Assembly (NCBI GenBank): GCA_934757255.1
Contig: CAKVLL010000020.1
Location: forward strand, 1-34,502
Reading direction: 5' to 3'
DNA from: an uncultured Candidatus Melainabacteria bacterium
GTDB lineage: Bacteria; Cyanobacteriota; Vampirovibrionia; Gastranaerophilales; Gastranaerophilaceae
DNA length: 34,502 nucleotides
The notes beneath the pieces are model-generated. The model saw only the letters and a list, made by a program, of their open reading frames with translations. It made no database searches and was not told the origin of the DNA. The position numbers and the translations under genes are program-made. Below, in pieces: positions 6,868 to 14,440 of this stretch; position 1 is the stretch's first letter; each line of letters starts with the position of its first letter.

Positions 6868-7281
6868 TTACATATCGTATACAAAGTTTTGTCCTTTGGT
6901 GTCTTCGGAAGCTTCTTCTTTCATCGCTTGAGAAGCGAAGAACATTTGTTTTGCATAACTTTGAATTTCTGAGTGGTATACTCTTTGGTCGAAAATATTT
7001 TCGTATTTTTTTAGATAGTCATTTAATGGGTCAATGAAATCTGTAACTAAACCAGTGGCAGTATCAGTAACTTGTTGCATAACTCTTTTACCGATTCCCA
7101 GTTCCGCCATTTTTTCGGATAATGTTAATGACAAAAAGCCATTGCCGCTAACAGCTTCTTTTGCTTGCTCTTGAAGTTTTTCTTCCATCTTAGCTTCAGC
7201 AGCTGCGTGTTGCTTTGTTGGGTCATAGGTTTGAGTTTTATAGGTTTGTAAGAAATTGTTTAAGTTAAATGTTTCTGCCAT
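6868..7281 (-). CDS. Unrecognised cytoplasmic protein
   Basis: 137 residues from ATG 7281. That start has AGGGA 8 nt upstream; the longer reading begins with a TTG at 7329 with no ribosome site. The product (MAETFNLNNFLQTYKTQTYD...) is hydrophilic and mostly helical, with a charged coiled segment (AAAEAKMEEKLQEQAKEAV) at about 26-44 and one more apolar stretch (QQVTDTATGLVTDFI). It has no signal peptide, membrane helix or cysteines. I cannot assign a family. It stands alone on the minus strand between rplT and tyrS, convergent with rplT and divergent from tyrS, so it has its own promoter. Confidence 0.75.
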   Translation of the reverse strand: MAETFNLNNFLQTYKTQTYDPTKQHAAAEAKMEEKLQEQAKEAVSGNGFLSLTLSEKMAELGIGKRVMQQVTDTATGLVTDFIDPLNDYLKKYENIFDQRVYHSEIQSYAKQMFFASQAMKEEASEDTKGQNFVYDM

Positions 7282-7449
7282 ATCCTTTGTCCCTATTCTT
7301 TGTAATAATGTTATCGGCAAATTTTTCAAAAACTTTAGTTATTTTTGATAAAAATTTACATTTTGTTACAAAAAGGTTTGTCAACTGTTCTATTGAGTTT
7401 ATATTTTTGGTATTCTTGAATTAAGTAATAATTAGAAGAGGAATTTATT

Positions 7450-8670
7450 ATGGTAGATATTAGACAAGAATTTATTGAACAAGCAAAACAATTGACAAGA
7501 AACGCTGAAGTGCTTCCGGGTGGTATTGAAGAATTGGCTGTAAAACTTCAACACGCAGCAGATACAAATACACCGCTAAGAATTAAATTAGGTATGGATC
7601 CGACAAGACCTGACTTGCACCTTGGTCATACGGTTGTTATGAGAAAATTAAAAGAATTTCAAAAACTTGGACATAAAATTGTTCTTCTTGTTGGTGGTGC
7701 TACTGCTATGATAGGTGATCCGTCAGGCAAATCTGAAACAAGACCGGCTTTAACAAAAGAACAAGTTGAAGAAAATGCTAAAACCTATTTTGCGCAAATG
7801 TCAAAGGTTATTGATATTTCTCAAGCAGAAGTTGTAAACAATGCTGATTGGCTTCACAAATTAACATTTACAGAAATGTTACAACTTGCAGGAAAAGTTA
7901 CTGTTGCTCAGATGATGACAAGAGATGATTTTGCTAAAAGATACGCAGAAGGTAAACCAATTGCTATTCACGAATTTTTCTACCCTCTAATGCAAGCTTA
8001 CGATTCTGTTGCAATTGATGCGGATATCGAATTGGGTGGTACTGATCAGAGATTTAATACGCTTTTAGGACGTGATATTCAAGTTGCTTACGGCAAAAAA
8101 TATCCTCAATTAGTAATGATGTTACCACTTCTTGAAGGTACTGACGGTGTAGTTAAGATGTCAAAAACTTACCCAGAACACTGTATATCACTTACAGATA
8201 GCGCAAAAGATATGTTCGGTAAATTAATGAGCATTCCTGATACGTTAATTACCCGTTACTATTCATTGTTAACTGATGTTCCACAATCAGAATTAGAAAA
8301 AATGGATGAAGAAATTGCTTCTAATTCAATCAATCCTCGTGATATCAAAATGGCTTTAGCACACATAATTACCGAAGAATATCACGGTAAAGAAGGCGCT
8401 GATAAGGCTCAAGAAGATTTTATCAATGTTGTATCAAATAAAGGTATTCCGGATGATATTGAAAGCGTTAAAATCGAAGCTGAAAAAAGCATTTTGGATT
8501 TGTTGGTTGAATTATCTTTTGTTCAATCAAAAGGTGAAGCAAAACGTTTAATCCAAGGTGGCGGTGTAAAAATTGATGGTGAAAAAATCTCTGATATGGG
8601 CTTTGTTGTAAAACCTCAAATGGATGTTGTTTTACAGGCAGGTAAGAGAAAGTTTGCTAAATTGGTTTAA
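7450..8670 (+). CDS. tyrS: Tyrosyl-tRNA synthetase
   Basis: 406 residues. A class I catalytic core with HLGH at 57-60 (HIGH motif) and KMSKT at 236-240 (KMSKS motif, last Ser replaced by Thr), the tyrosine-pocket region GGTDQRFN, and a C-terminal S4-like RNA-binding domain from about 340 (SFVQSKGEAKRLIQGGGVKIDG). It charges tRNA-Tyr with tyrosine in the cytoplasm. The form with the PTRPDLHLGH signature is the 'TyrZ-like' bacterial branch. Ribosome site AGAGGA. No T-box leader is visible in the 168-bp upstream gap. Co-directional with cysK, separated by a hairpin at 8691-8718. Confidence 0.97.
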   Translation: MVDIRQEFIEQAKQLTRNAEVLPGGIEELAVKLQHAADTNTPLRIKLGMDPTRPDLHLGHTVVMRKLKEFQKLGHKIVLLVGGATAMIGDPSGKSETRPALTKEQVEENAKTYFAQMSKVIDISQAEVVNNADWLHKLTFTEMLQLAGKVTVAQMMTRDDFAKRYAEGKPIAIHEFFYPLMQAYDSVAIDADIELGGTDQRFNTLLGRDIQVAYGKKYPQLVMMLPLLEGTDGVVKMSKTYPEHCISLTDSAKDMFGKLMSIPDTLITRYYSLLTDVPQSELEKMDEEIASNSINPRDIKMALAHIITEEYHGKEGADKAQEDFINVVSNKGIPDDIESVKIEAEKSILDLLVELSFVQSKGEAKRLIQGGGVKIDGEKISDMGFVVKPQMDVVLQAGKRKFAKLV

Positions 8671-8690
8671 GTCAATAAGTGCAAACGTAG

Positions 8691-8718
8691 GGTGGGAATA
8701 GCGTAAGCGGTTCCCACC
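8691..8718 (+). repeat. Palindromic hairpin between tyrS and cysK
   Basis: GGTGGGAA (8691-8698) and TTCCCACC (8711-8718) are perfectly complementary around a loop with a GC-GTAA-GC core. There is no T run, so it is not an intrinsic terminator. The GTAGGGTGGG...CCCACC pattern resembles a REP-like palindrome dispersed in many genomes including cyanobacteria (from memory, unverified). Confidence 0.7.
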
Positions 8719-8746
8719 AACAACTAACAAGAAAGAAGGGTTTGAA

Positions 8747-9613
8747 ATGATATACAATAACGTTTTAGAACTAATCGGCAATACACCGCTTGTAAAATAT
8801 AATGATAACATTTGTTTAAAACTCGAATATTTCAACCCTTCAAGTTCTGTTAAAGATAGAGCTTCTTATTCAATGTTAAAGGGCGCAATGGCACGTGGAG
8901 AAGTAAATAAAAATACTGTTATAATTGAGCCAACTAGCGGAAATACAGGAATAGGGCTTGCTATGTGTTGTGCGGTTTTAGGTTTGAGGCTTATAATTTG
9001 TATGCCTGAAAGCATGTCTGTTGAACGTAGAAAAAATATCGCAGCTTACGGCGCAGAGCTTGTTTTGACTCCTAAAGAAAAAGGTATGCAAGGCGCTGTA
9101 GATAAAGCAAAAGAACTAAAAGAAACTTATCCTAATAGCTTTATTCCTATGCAGTTCGCAAATCCTGACAACCCTAAAGCGCACGAACAAACAGCACAAG
9201 AGATTAAAGATGCAGTTGAAGGTCGAGAAGTTGTTGTGGTTGCAGGTATTGGCACCGGTGGAACGGCAACAGGCATAAAAAAATATTTTCCTGAAGCAAT
9301 TGTTTATGGAGTAGAACCGGCAGAAAGTCCGTTGTTTACGGAAGGTCATGCTGGCTCTCACACAATTCAAGGTATTGGTGCAAACTTTATTCCGGAAATC
9401 TGCAAAGACAATAATTTAGACGGAGTTTTAACCGTAAAAGGTGAAGAAGCCAAAGCTCAAGCAATTGAACTTGCTAAAAAACACGGTGTATTTTGTGGTA
9501 TTTCAGCCGGTGCAAATGTTTGTGCGGCTAAAGTTTTAGCAGAAAAATATCCTGATAGATTGGTTGTTGCAATTATACCTGATAGTGGAGAAAGATATTT
9601 GTCTGTTTGGTAG
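8747..9613 (+). CDS. cysK: Cysteine synthase (O-acetylserine sulfhydrylase)
   Basis: 288 residues, slightly short for the family (about 300-320). A fold-type II PLP enzyme: PLP lysine in SVKDRAS (Lys36), substrate loop EPTSGNTG (SGNTG 64-68), phosphate-binding GIGTGGTATG, and GISAGAN near the C-terminus. It converts O-acetylserine and sulfide to cysteine. cysE, which makes its substrate, is the next gene, so the pathway's last two steps are paired. The C-terminal region (GERYLSVW) is shorter than in CysK/CysM enzymes that end GERYLST-x-L/Y. The split CysK/CysM assignment is not certain; CysK is favoured by the cysE linkage. Ribosome site is weak (AGAAGGG). Confidence 0.95.
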   Translation: MIYNNVLELIGNTPLVKYNDNICLKLEYFNPSSSVKDRASYSMLKGAMARGEVNKNTVIIEPTSGNTGIGLAMCCAVLGLRLIICMPESMSVERRKNIAAYGAELVLTPKEKGMQGAVDKAKELKETYPNSFIPMQFANPDNPKAHEQTAQEIKDAVEGREVVVVAGIGTGGTATGIKKYFPEAIVYGVEPAESPLFTEGHAGSHTIQGIGANFIPEICKDNNLDGVLTVKGEEAKAQAIELAKKHGVFCGISAGANVCAAKVLAEKYPDRLVVAIIPDSGERYLSVW

Positions 9614-9630
9614 TTTTTGCAAAAATTGAT

Positions 9631-9758
9631 GAAATGGAAAATGGAAAGTGGAAAATTGTATTAGTTATTTTTTATTAAAAATTACGTTAATTTAACGAAT
9701 TTTAATAAGAATAATATTTAAAACAATTTTCCATTTTCCACTTTCAATTTTCCATTCA
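9631..9758. repeat. Inverted-arm element E, copy 1 (between cysK and cysE)
   Basis: Left arm 9631-9658 is built from GGAAAAT/GGAAAGT units and right arm 9723-9757 is its complement, one unit longer. The roughly 65-bp AT-rich centre contains ATTACGTTAATTTAAC. The same centre with differently built arms occurs at 25834-25977 and 31723-31864. No open reading frame. It has no T run next to a GC stem, so it is not a classical terminator. Unrecognised family. Confidence 0.8.
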
Positions 9759-9803
9759 ATAAATATTCTCCTGTTGGTTATTTATTAAAATTTTAACTTG
9801 AAT

Positions 9804-9809
9804 TATAAT
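9804..9809 (+). promoter_or_regulatory. Candidate -10 box upstream of cysE
   Basis: TATAAT ends 7 nt before an ATG (9817) and 22 nt before the ATG preferred here (9832). No good -35 was seen. It suggests cysE can be transcribed independently of cysK. Confidence 0.5.
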
Positions 9810-9831
9810 CACATTAATGAAAGGCGATTTG

Positions 9832-10479
9832 ATGTTAAAGCGTGCAATTAATAAAATTAAAGAAGATATTAAAGTTATTTACGAAAAAGACCCTGCAGCG
9901 ACAAATTTAGCGGAGGTTTTATTTTGTTATCCAGGGTTACAAGCTTTAATTTCTCATAGAATTGCGCACAAGCTTGCTTATTGGGGAGTTCCTTTTATTC
10001 CAAGATTTATTTCATATATAACAAGAATTATTACGGGAATTGAAATTCATCCAAAAGCTCAAATCGGTAACAGATTTTTTATAGACCATGGCGAAGGTGT
10101 TGTTATTGGTGAAACAACTATTATTGGTGATGATGTTTTAATCTATCAGCAAGTAACGCTCGGCGGAACCGGTAATGAACACGGAAAGCGTCACCCAACT
10201 ATTGGTAATAATGTGATTATAGGTGCCGGTGCAAAAATTTTGGGAAATATTACAATTGGCGATAATACAAGAGTCGGCGCCGGATCTGTTGTTGTAGATG
10301 ATGTGCCTGAACACTGCACAGTTGTTGGTGTTCCAGGAAGGGTTGTTCAACAAAAATTTATGAACCCTGATGGAGTTTTAATGCACAATAGAATTCCTGA
10401 CCCAATCAAATGTGAAATTAATCGTTTGAAATATGAAATCGAAGAGTTAAAAAATGCTCTTAAAAAATCTACTGATTAA
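9832..10479 (+). CDS. cysE: Serine O-acetyltransferase
   Basis: 215 residues from ATG 9832, which has AAAGG 7 nt upstream; an in-frame ATG at 9817 adds five residues and would match a leaderless start. It acetylates serine with acetyl-CoA to give O-acetylserine, the CysK substrate. The N-terminal helical part (DPAATNLAEVLFCYPGLQAL) is followed by left-handed beta-helix hexapeptides (IGNRFFIDHGEGVVIGETTIIGDDV, IGNNVIIGAGAKILGNITIG) with the catalytic-loop His and Asp (FIDHG, GKRHP). The helical tail may mediate oligomerisation. It lacks the long N-terminal domain of E. coli CysE and is the short SAT type. The gap to cysK is filled by element E copy 1. Confidence 0.95.
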   Translation: MLKRAINKIKEDIKVIYEKDPAATNLAEVLFCYPGLQALISHRIAHKLAYWGVPFIPRFISYITRIITGIEIHPKAQIGNRFFIDHGEGVVIGETTIIGDDVLIYQQVTLGGTGNEHGKRHPTIGNNVIIGAGAKILGNITIGDNTRVGAGSVVVDDVPEHCTVVGVPGRVVQQKFMNPDGVLMHNRIPDPIKCEINRLKYEIEELKNALKKSTD

Positions 10480-10484
10480 CAAAT

Positions 10485-10514
10485 TTAACTATTTTTTCGA
10501 ATTTATACTATAAT
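10485..10514 (+). promoter_or_regulatory. Promoter of comM giving a leaderless mRNA
   Basis: TTAACT (10485-10490), 18 bp, TATAAT (10509-10514), then 7 nt and the ATG at 10522. No Shine-Dalgarno is present, so the transcript probably starts at or next to the ATG. Confidence 0.6.
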
Positions 10515-10521
10515 TATTGTA

Positions 10522-12045
10522 ATGGTTACAAAAACAATAACAGCTGCAACTGCAGGAATTAATTCATATAGAGTGGAAGTTGAAGTAGATGTTGTAAATG
10601 CACTTCCGAATATCAGTATTGTCGGACTTCCTGACAATGCTGTTTCAGAAGCTAGAGAGCGCGTTCATTCAGCTATTAAAAATTCTGGTTTTTCTTTTCC
10701 GTTGGGGCGTGTTATTGTTAATTTAGCTCCTGCAGACATCAGAAAAGAGGGAACAAATTTCGATTTACCGATTGCAATTGGGATTTTAAAAGAACAAGGT
10801 ATCGATATTAAAGATGATTTGAATACAGGGTTTATTGGTGAGCTTTCACTTGATGGAAGTTTGCGCAAAATTAATGGCGCGTTGCCGCTCGTTAGTGGAC
10901 TTAAAGAGTCTGGAGTTACTACCGTTTTTGTACCATACGAGAACGCAAAAGAAGCTGCTCTTGTTCAAGGAATTAGAGTTTTTGGCGCAAAACACCTTGG
11001 AGATATTGTAAATCACTATTTGGAAACTCCAATTGCGGAAACAAAAGTTGATATAAATGAGTATTTAGAAGCAAATGCACAATCTGAATTTGCATTTGAT
11101 TTTAAGGATGTAAAGGGTCAACAAAAAGCTAAAAAAGCGTTGGAAATTGCGGCTGCCGGAGGTCATAATATTTTGATGACAGGTTCGCCTGGGTCAGGAA
11201 AGACGCTTATGGCGAAATGTTTTGCGTCTATTCTTCCGCCATTAGAATTGTCAGAAGCCTTAGAGCTTACAAAAATTTATAGTATTTGCGGACTCGTAGA
11301 ACAAGATAAACCGCTTATCACAAATCGTCCATTTAGAGCCGTTCACCATACAGCATCGCCAAACGGAATTATAGGTGGAGGTTCAAACCCTAAACCTGGA
11401 GAAATTACTCTTGCGCATAGAGGAGTATTGTTTTTAGATGAAATGGTAGAATTTCCGCGCCAAGTTTTGGAAGTGTTAAGACAACCTTTAGAAGATGGAG
11501 AAATAGTGATATCTAGAGCTAAAAATTCAGTAAGATATCCGGCAAAATTTATGCTAGTTGGCGCAATGAATCCTTGTCCGTGCGGTTTTTTAGGTGATAA
11601 AGAAAAGCAATGCACTTGTTCGGATTTCCAAATAAAAAGGTATCAATCAAAACTTTCAGGGCCTTTGTTAGATAGAATTGACTTGGTAGTAGATGTTCCA
11701 AGGCTTACGACAGAAGAGTTGATTAATACTAAAACAGTGTCTGAACCTTCATTGGAAATTCGAAAACGAGTTGTAAGAGCAAGAAAAATTCAGGCTGAAA
11801 GATATAAGAACGAAGAAATCTTAACCAATTCTGAATTAAGTGCAAAACAAATTAAACAGTTCTGCCAATTGGATAGTATTTCTTCCGATTTTCTTAAAAA
11901 TGCTGCTGAAAAATATATGCTTTCAGGTAGAAAATTTAATCGAATATTAAAAATGGCTCGGACAATTGCAGATTTAGAAGCAAAAGAAAATATTGAACTA
12001 AAACATTTAACATTAGCATTGCAATATCGAGTTGATATGAATTAG
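10522..12045 (+). CDS. comM: ComM/YifB-family Mg-chelatase-like AAA+ ATPase
   Basis: 507 residues, full length. The N-terminal ChlI/ComM domain (VEVEVDVVNALPNISIVGLPD, EARERV) is followed by the AAA+ core with Walker A GSPGSGKT (221-228), Walker B VLFLDEM, and a GAMNPCPCGF zinc/Mg-chelatase-like cysteine segment, then a C-terminal helical domain (SGRKFNRILKMARTIADL). In naturally competent bacteria ComM is a hexameric helicase that promotes branch migration during integration of transformed DNA; the family is also widespread in non-competent species. The N-terminus aligns well with the family, supporting this ATG even though it has no ribosome site and lies 7 nt from a -10 box. A pseudopilin gene follows 47 nt downstream. 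Confidence 0.93.
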   Translation: MVTKTITAATAGINSYRVEVEVDVVNALPNISIVGLPDNAVSEARERVHSAIKNSGFSFPLGRVIVNLAPADIRKEGTNFDLPIAIGILKEQGIDIKDDLNTGFIGELSLDGSLRKINGALPLVSGLKESGVTTVFVPYENAKEAALVQGIRVFGAKHLGDIVNHYLETPIAETKVDINEYLEANAQSEFAFDFKDVKGQQKAKKALEIAAAGGHNILMTGSPGSGKTLMAKCFASILPPLELSEALELTKIYSICGLVEQDKPLITNRPFRAVHHTASPNGIIGGGSNPKPGEITLAHRGVLFLDEMVEFPRQVLEVLRQPLEDGEIVISRAKNSVRYPAKFMLVGAMNPCPCGFLGDKEKQCTCSDFQIKRYQSKLSGPLLDRIDLVVDVPRLTTEELINTKTVSEPSLEIRKRVVRARKIQAERYKNEEILTNSELSAKQIKQFCQLDSISSDFLKNAAEKYMLSGRKFNRILKMARTIADLEAKENIELKHLTLALQYRVDMN

Positions 12046-12092
12046 AAAGTTTGTTACAATAATAATGTAAATAATAATGAGAGAGGTCATAT

Positions 12093-12818
12093 ATGAAACT
12101 AAAACGAGCTTTTACCCTAGCAGAAGTTTTAATTACTCTTGTGATTTTAGGTCTAGTAGCTGCTGTAACCTTGCCGGCATTGAAACTAAATGTAGATAGA
12201 AATTCATGGACAAGTGGTTTAAAAACTAATATGTCAATTTTGAATAATGGATTTAAGCAAATGAAGGCTTTAGAAGGTGTAGATGATATGCGTGATACTA
12301 ATCTTTGGAGTAATTACGTAAAAGAAGATGTTGTTGTGCCAAATGATGATATTAAAGCTGCATTTGCAAAATATTTTAATTTTAATAAAATGTCAAAAGA
12401 CTATCCAGAGGATTATCCGGTATATAGTTTAAGTGGAGCACAATATAATAGTACAGATGATAAATCCATAAGATTTTATTTGAATAATACAGCAACTTTA
12501 AATATTAAGTTTTTAGCAAATGATGATTATAGTATTTGTACGGCAGAGCAATTGTTTTGTCATCCTGTTGCAGAAATTGTTATTGATGTAAATGGAGATA
12601 AAAGACCTAATATAATAGGTAAAGATATTTATTTCTTTTTACTTGGCGAAAATGGCAGTGTTTATCCTTATGGTAGCGAAGCTGTGAATAAATACAATCC
12701 TTCTTTATATCCTGTTTGGGATTCAGAAAAAGGATGCCAAGGTGAACAACCAAAAACAGATGGAAAAGCTTGCACAGGAAGAGTTATTGATCAAATGTAT
12801 CAAATAAATTATGATTAA
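12093..12818 (+). CDS. Type IV pilin-like / pseudopilin with N-terminal methylation motif
   Basis: 241 residues. A short basic leader MKLKRA precedes FTLAEVLITLVILGLVAAVTLPAL, a class III prepilin peptidase site with Glu at +5 and a hydrophobic helix. The residue before the cleavage point is Ala6 instead of the usual Gly. The rest is a globular secreted domain with Cys residues (SICTAEQLFC; KGCQGEQPKTDGKACTG) and DVNGDKRPN, a calcium-loop-like segment as in GspG/major-pseudopilin relatives. It probably belongs to a type II secretion or type IV pilus-like system; assembly genes are not in this window apart from the degenerate ATPase at 30328-31713. Ribosome site GAGAGG. Its own terminator follows. 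Confidence 0.88.
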   Translation: MKLKRAFTLAEVLITLVILGLVAAVTLPALKLNVDRNSWTSGLKTNMSILNNGFKQMKALEGVDDMRDTNLWSNYVKEDVVVPNDDIKAAFAKYFNFNKMSKDYPEDYPVYSLSGAQYNSTDDKSIRFYLNNTATLNIKFLANDDYSICTAEQLFCHPVAEIVIDVNGDKRPNIIGKDIYFFLLGENGSVYPYGSEAVNKYNPSLYPVWDSEKGCQGEQPKTDGKACTGRVIDQMYQINYD

Positions 12819-12839
12819 AAATTAAAAAGAGAATTAAAG

Positions 12840-12876
12840 TGACACTCTAATCAATTAAAAGAGTGTCATTTTTTTT
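12840..12876 (+). terminator. Terminator of the pseudopilin gene
   Basis: TGACACTCT / AGAGTGTCA stem with an AT-rich 11-nt loop and T8. Confidence 0.85.
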
Positions 12877-12917
12877 GTTCCAATTGTAAACTTTAATTAA
12901 AATTGCCCATTAAGGTG

Positions 12918-12946
12918 TTCACAAATATCGCTTGAATGTGTATGAT
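12918..12946 (+). promoter_or_regulatory. Promoter of the PlsC-like gene giving a leaderless mRNA
   Basis: TTCACA (12918-12923), 17 bp, TATGAT (12941-12946), then 6 nt and ATG 12953. No Shine-Dalgarno. The spacing puts +1 on the A of ATG. Confidence 0.65.
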
Positions 12947-12952
12947 TAATAT

Positions 12953-13771
12953 ATGATAAATTTAGAGGATTTATATTCGGAAGTTCCGCCGACAAAATTG
13001 CGTAATATAGATGAAAAGTTTCGTCCGGCACAAACTTCACCTTTTTGGTTGTGGGTAGCAGATAGATTTTTTTATGGAATGTTAGAAAATAGATTTTATG
13101 CATTCCGCTTTAAAGGTGCTGAAAATTTCTACAAAAAAGATCCAAATACTCCCATTATAATGTTTGCACCACACAGCAACTGGTGGGATGGTATTGTTGG
13201 TTACAATATATGTAATAGAATTTTTAAAAAAGAAATTCGTTTGATGGTAGAAGAATTGAACAGGTTTCCTCTTTTACGTCGTGGTGGTGCTTTTAATGTT
13301 AATAAAAAGTCTGCACAAGCTTCAATGGAAGCTTTGAAATATTCTGTGGAGGCTTTAGGGGATATAAATAATATTCTCTATATTTTCCCGCAAGGAATTA
13401 TAAAACCGCCGAATTTTAGACCAATAGAATTTCAATCAGGTTTGACATATATTGCTGAAAAAGCTGCTAAAAAATATGGCAAAGTTGCTTTAATGCCGAT
13501 TGCTGTAAATTATATGTTTTTACGTGATAATCGTCCGGAAGTTCTTGTTGAGATGGGTGAAATTATAGAACTGAATAGCGATAAGCCAAATCGAAAAGAA
13601 TATACAGAATTTTTGGCTCATAAATTGCAAGATTTGTGTGATAAACAGTTTTATGATATTAGTCAAGGCCATTTTAAAGGTTATGACACATTGTTTCAAC
13701 GTAAATTAAAATGGTATAGAAGAATTGAACAAAGATTGAAAAAAATTGAAGTTAGAGGTTCTGGTGTTTAG
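12953..13771 (+). CDS. PlsC-like 1-acylglycerol-3-phosphate acyltransferase family protein
   Basis: 272 residues. The LPLAT acyltransferase signature is present: HSNWWD (H-x4-D; His at about 74) in FAPHSNWWDGI, followed by FPQGIIKPP, where the family usually has FPEGTR, so Glu is replaced by Gln. The protein has no long membrane helix, only an amphipathic N-terminal segment (FWLWVADRFFYGM). Members transfer acyl chains to lysophosphatidate or other lipid acceptors at the inner face of the membrane; the PQG variant suggests a divergent substrate. The basic C-terminus (KLKWYRRIEQRLKKIE) could bind membrane. Stands alone behind its own promoter; family confident, substrate unknown. Confidence 0.85.
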   Translation: MINLEDLYSEVPPTKLRNIDEKFRPAQTSPFWLWVADRFFYGMLENRFYAFRFKGAENFYKKDPNTPIIMFAPHSNWWDGIVGYNICNRIFKKEIRLMVEELNRFPLLRRGGAFNVNKKSAQASMEALKYSVEALGDINNILYIFPQGIIKPPNFRPIEFQSGLTYIAEKAAKKYGKVALMPIAVNYMFLRDNRPEVLVEMGEIIELNSDKPNRKEYTEFLAHKLQDLCDKQFYDISQGHFKGYDTLFQRKLKWYRRIEQRLKKIEVRGSGV

Positions 13772-13804
13772 TCTTGTGCTTGCACCTTAGAAGTTTAGTG
13801 TTTC

Positions 13805-13833
13805 TTTACAAAAGTTAATATTTATATTATAAA
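13805..13833 (+). promoter_or_regulatory. Promoter of the interrupted gene at 13885
   Basis: TTTACA (13805-13810), 17 bp, TATAAA (13828-13833). Leader of about 45 nt ending in AGAGGA. Confidence 0.55.
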
Positions 13834-13884
13834 AAGTCAATTTTTTTACTTATATAAACTTTATATATATAAGAGGATAAGATT

Positions 13885-14412
13885 ATGACTTTTAAGTTAC
13901 AAGCAAATAGTTCTAATCAAGCACAAGCTTTGGTGAATGGTCATTATATGCCAGCGACTAAATACTCAGACGATAAGTGGTATGTTATAATAGACGGCAA
14001 ACGCGTTGAAGTTGACAATAATAATTTGCTTGGTATTAATAAAGAGAATAAAGGTTTAACAGATACTCCTGAACATTTTGTTGCTTTTTATGATGAACAA
14101 ATAAAAAAGAATCAACAAAGATTAAAAGAATTGAAAATTGAGGACAAATCTCTAAAAAAACGTTAAGAAGAAGCAAAAGAATTGTGTAATAATTTTCTTG
14201 CTGCCTGTGGTGTAAAAAAATATTCTGATATTTCAGATAAATCACAAAGAACTATGGCAAGAAATTATTGTTTGAATGTTTCCAATTTGAAAAAGGAAAG
14301 AATTAGTAATTCTAATGTACAATATTCAACCAGTAGAAGTATCTTTAATGACGTACTTGATAAAGGAGATTGGCAAAATCAATTGGTTTTAGTTAAATCG
14401 TTAATTAGTTAA
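13885..14412 (+). pseudogene. Unrecognised gene interrupted by one in-frame TAA
   Basis: ATG 13885 with AGAGGA opens a 93-residue frame (MTFKLQANSSNQAQALV...) that meets TAA at 14164-14166. The same frame continues without another stop to 14412, adding 82 residues (EEAKELCNNFLAACGVKKYS...VLVKSLIS). The helix-rich sequence around the stop (DKSLKKR-*-EEAKELCNNF) reads continuously, and neither other frame does, so a nonsense substitution is the simplest explanation; the ancestral protein was about 175 residues. The downstream half has no credible start of its own (only a TTG without ribosome site). The upstream half may still be made as a short protein. The domain DKWYVIIDGKRVEV looks like a small beta unit; no family recognised. 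Confidence 0.7.
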
Positions 14413-14440
14413 AAAAATTGTTTAAAAATAGTAAATTTTT

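Noticed and set aside
14164..14166. TAA recoded as a sense codon
   Set aside because: Every other gene in the window uses TAA normally as a stop; a single nonsense mutation is simpler.
14182..14412. Separate small gene starting at a TTG after the nonsense codon
   Set aside because: Same frame as the gene at 13885, with no ribosome site at the TTG; better read as the second half of one broken gene.
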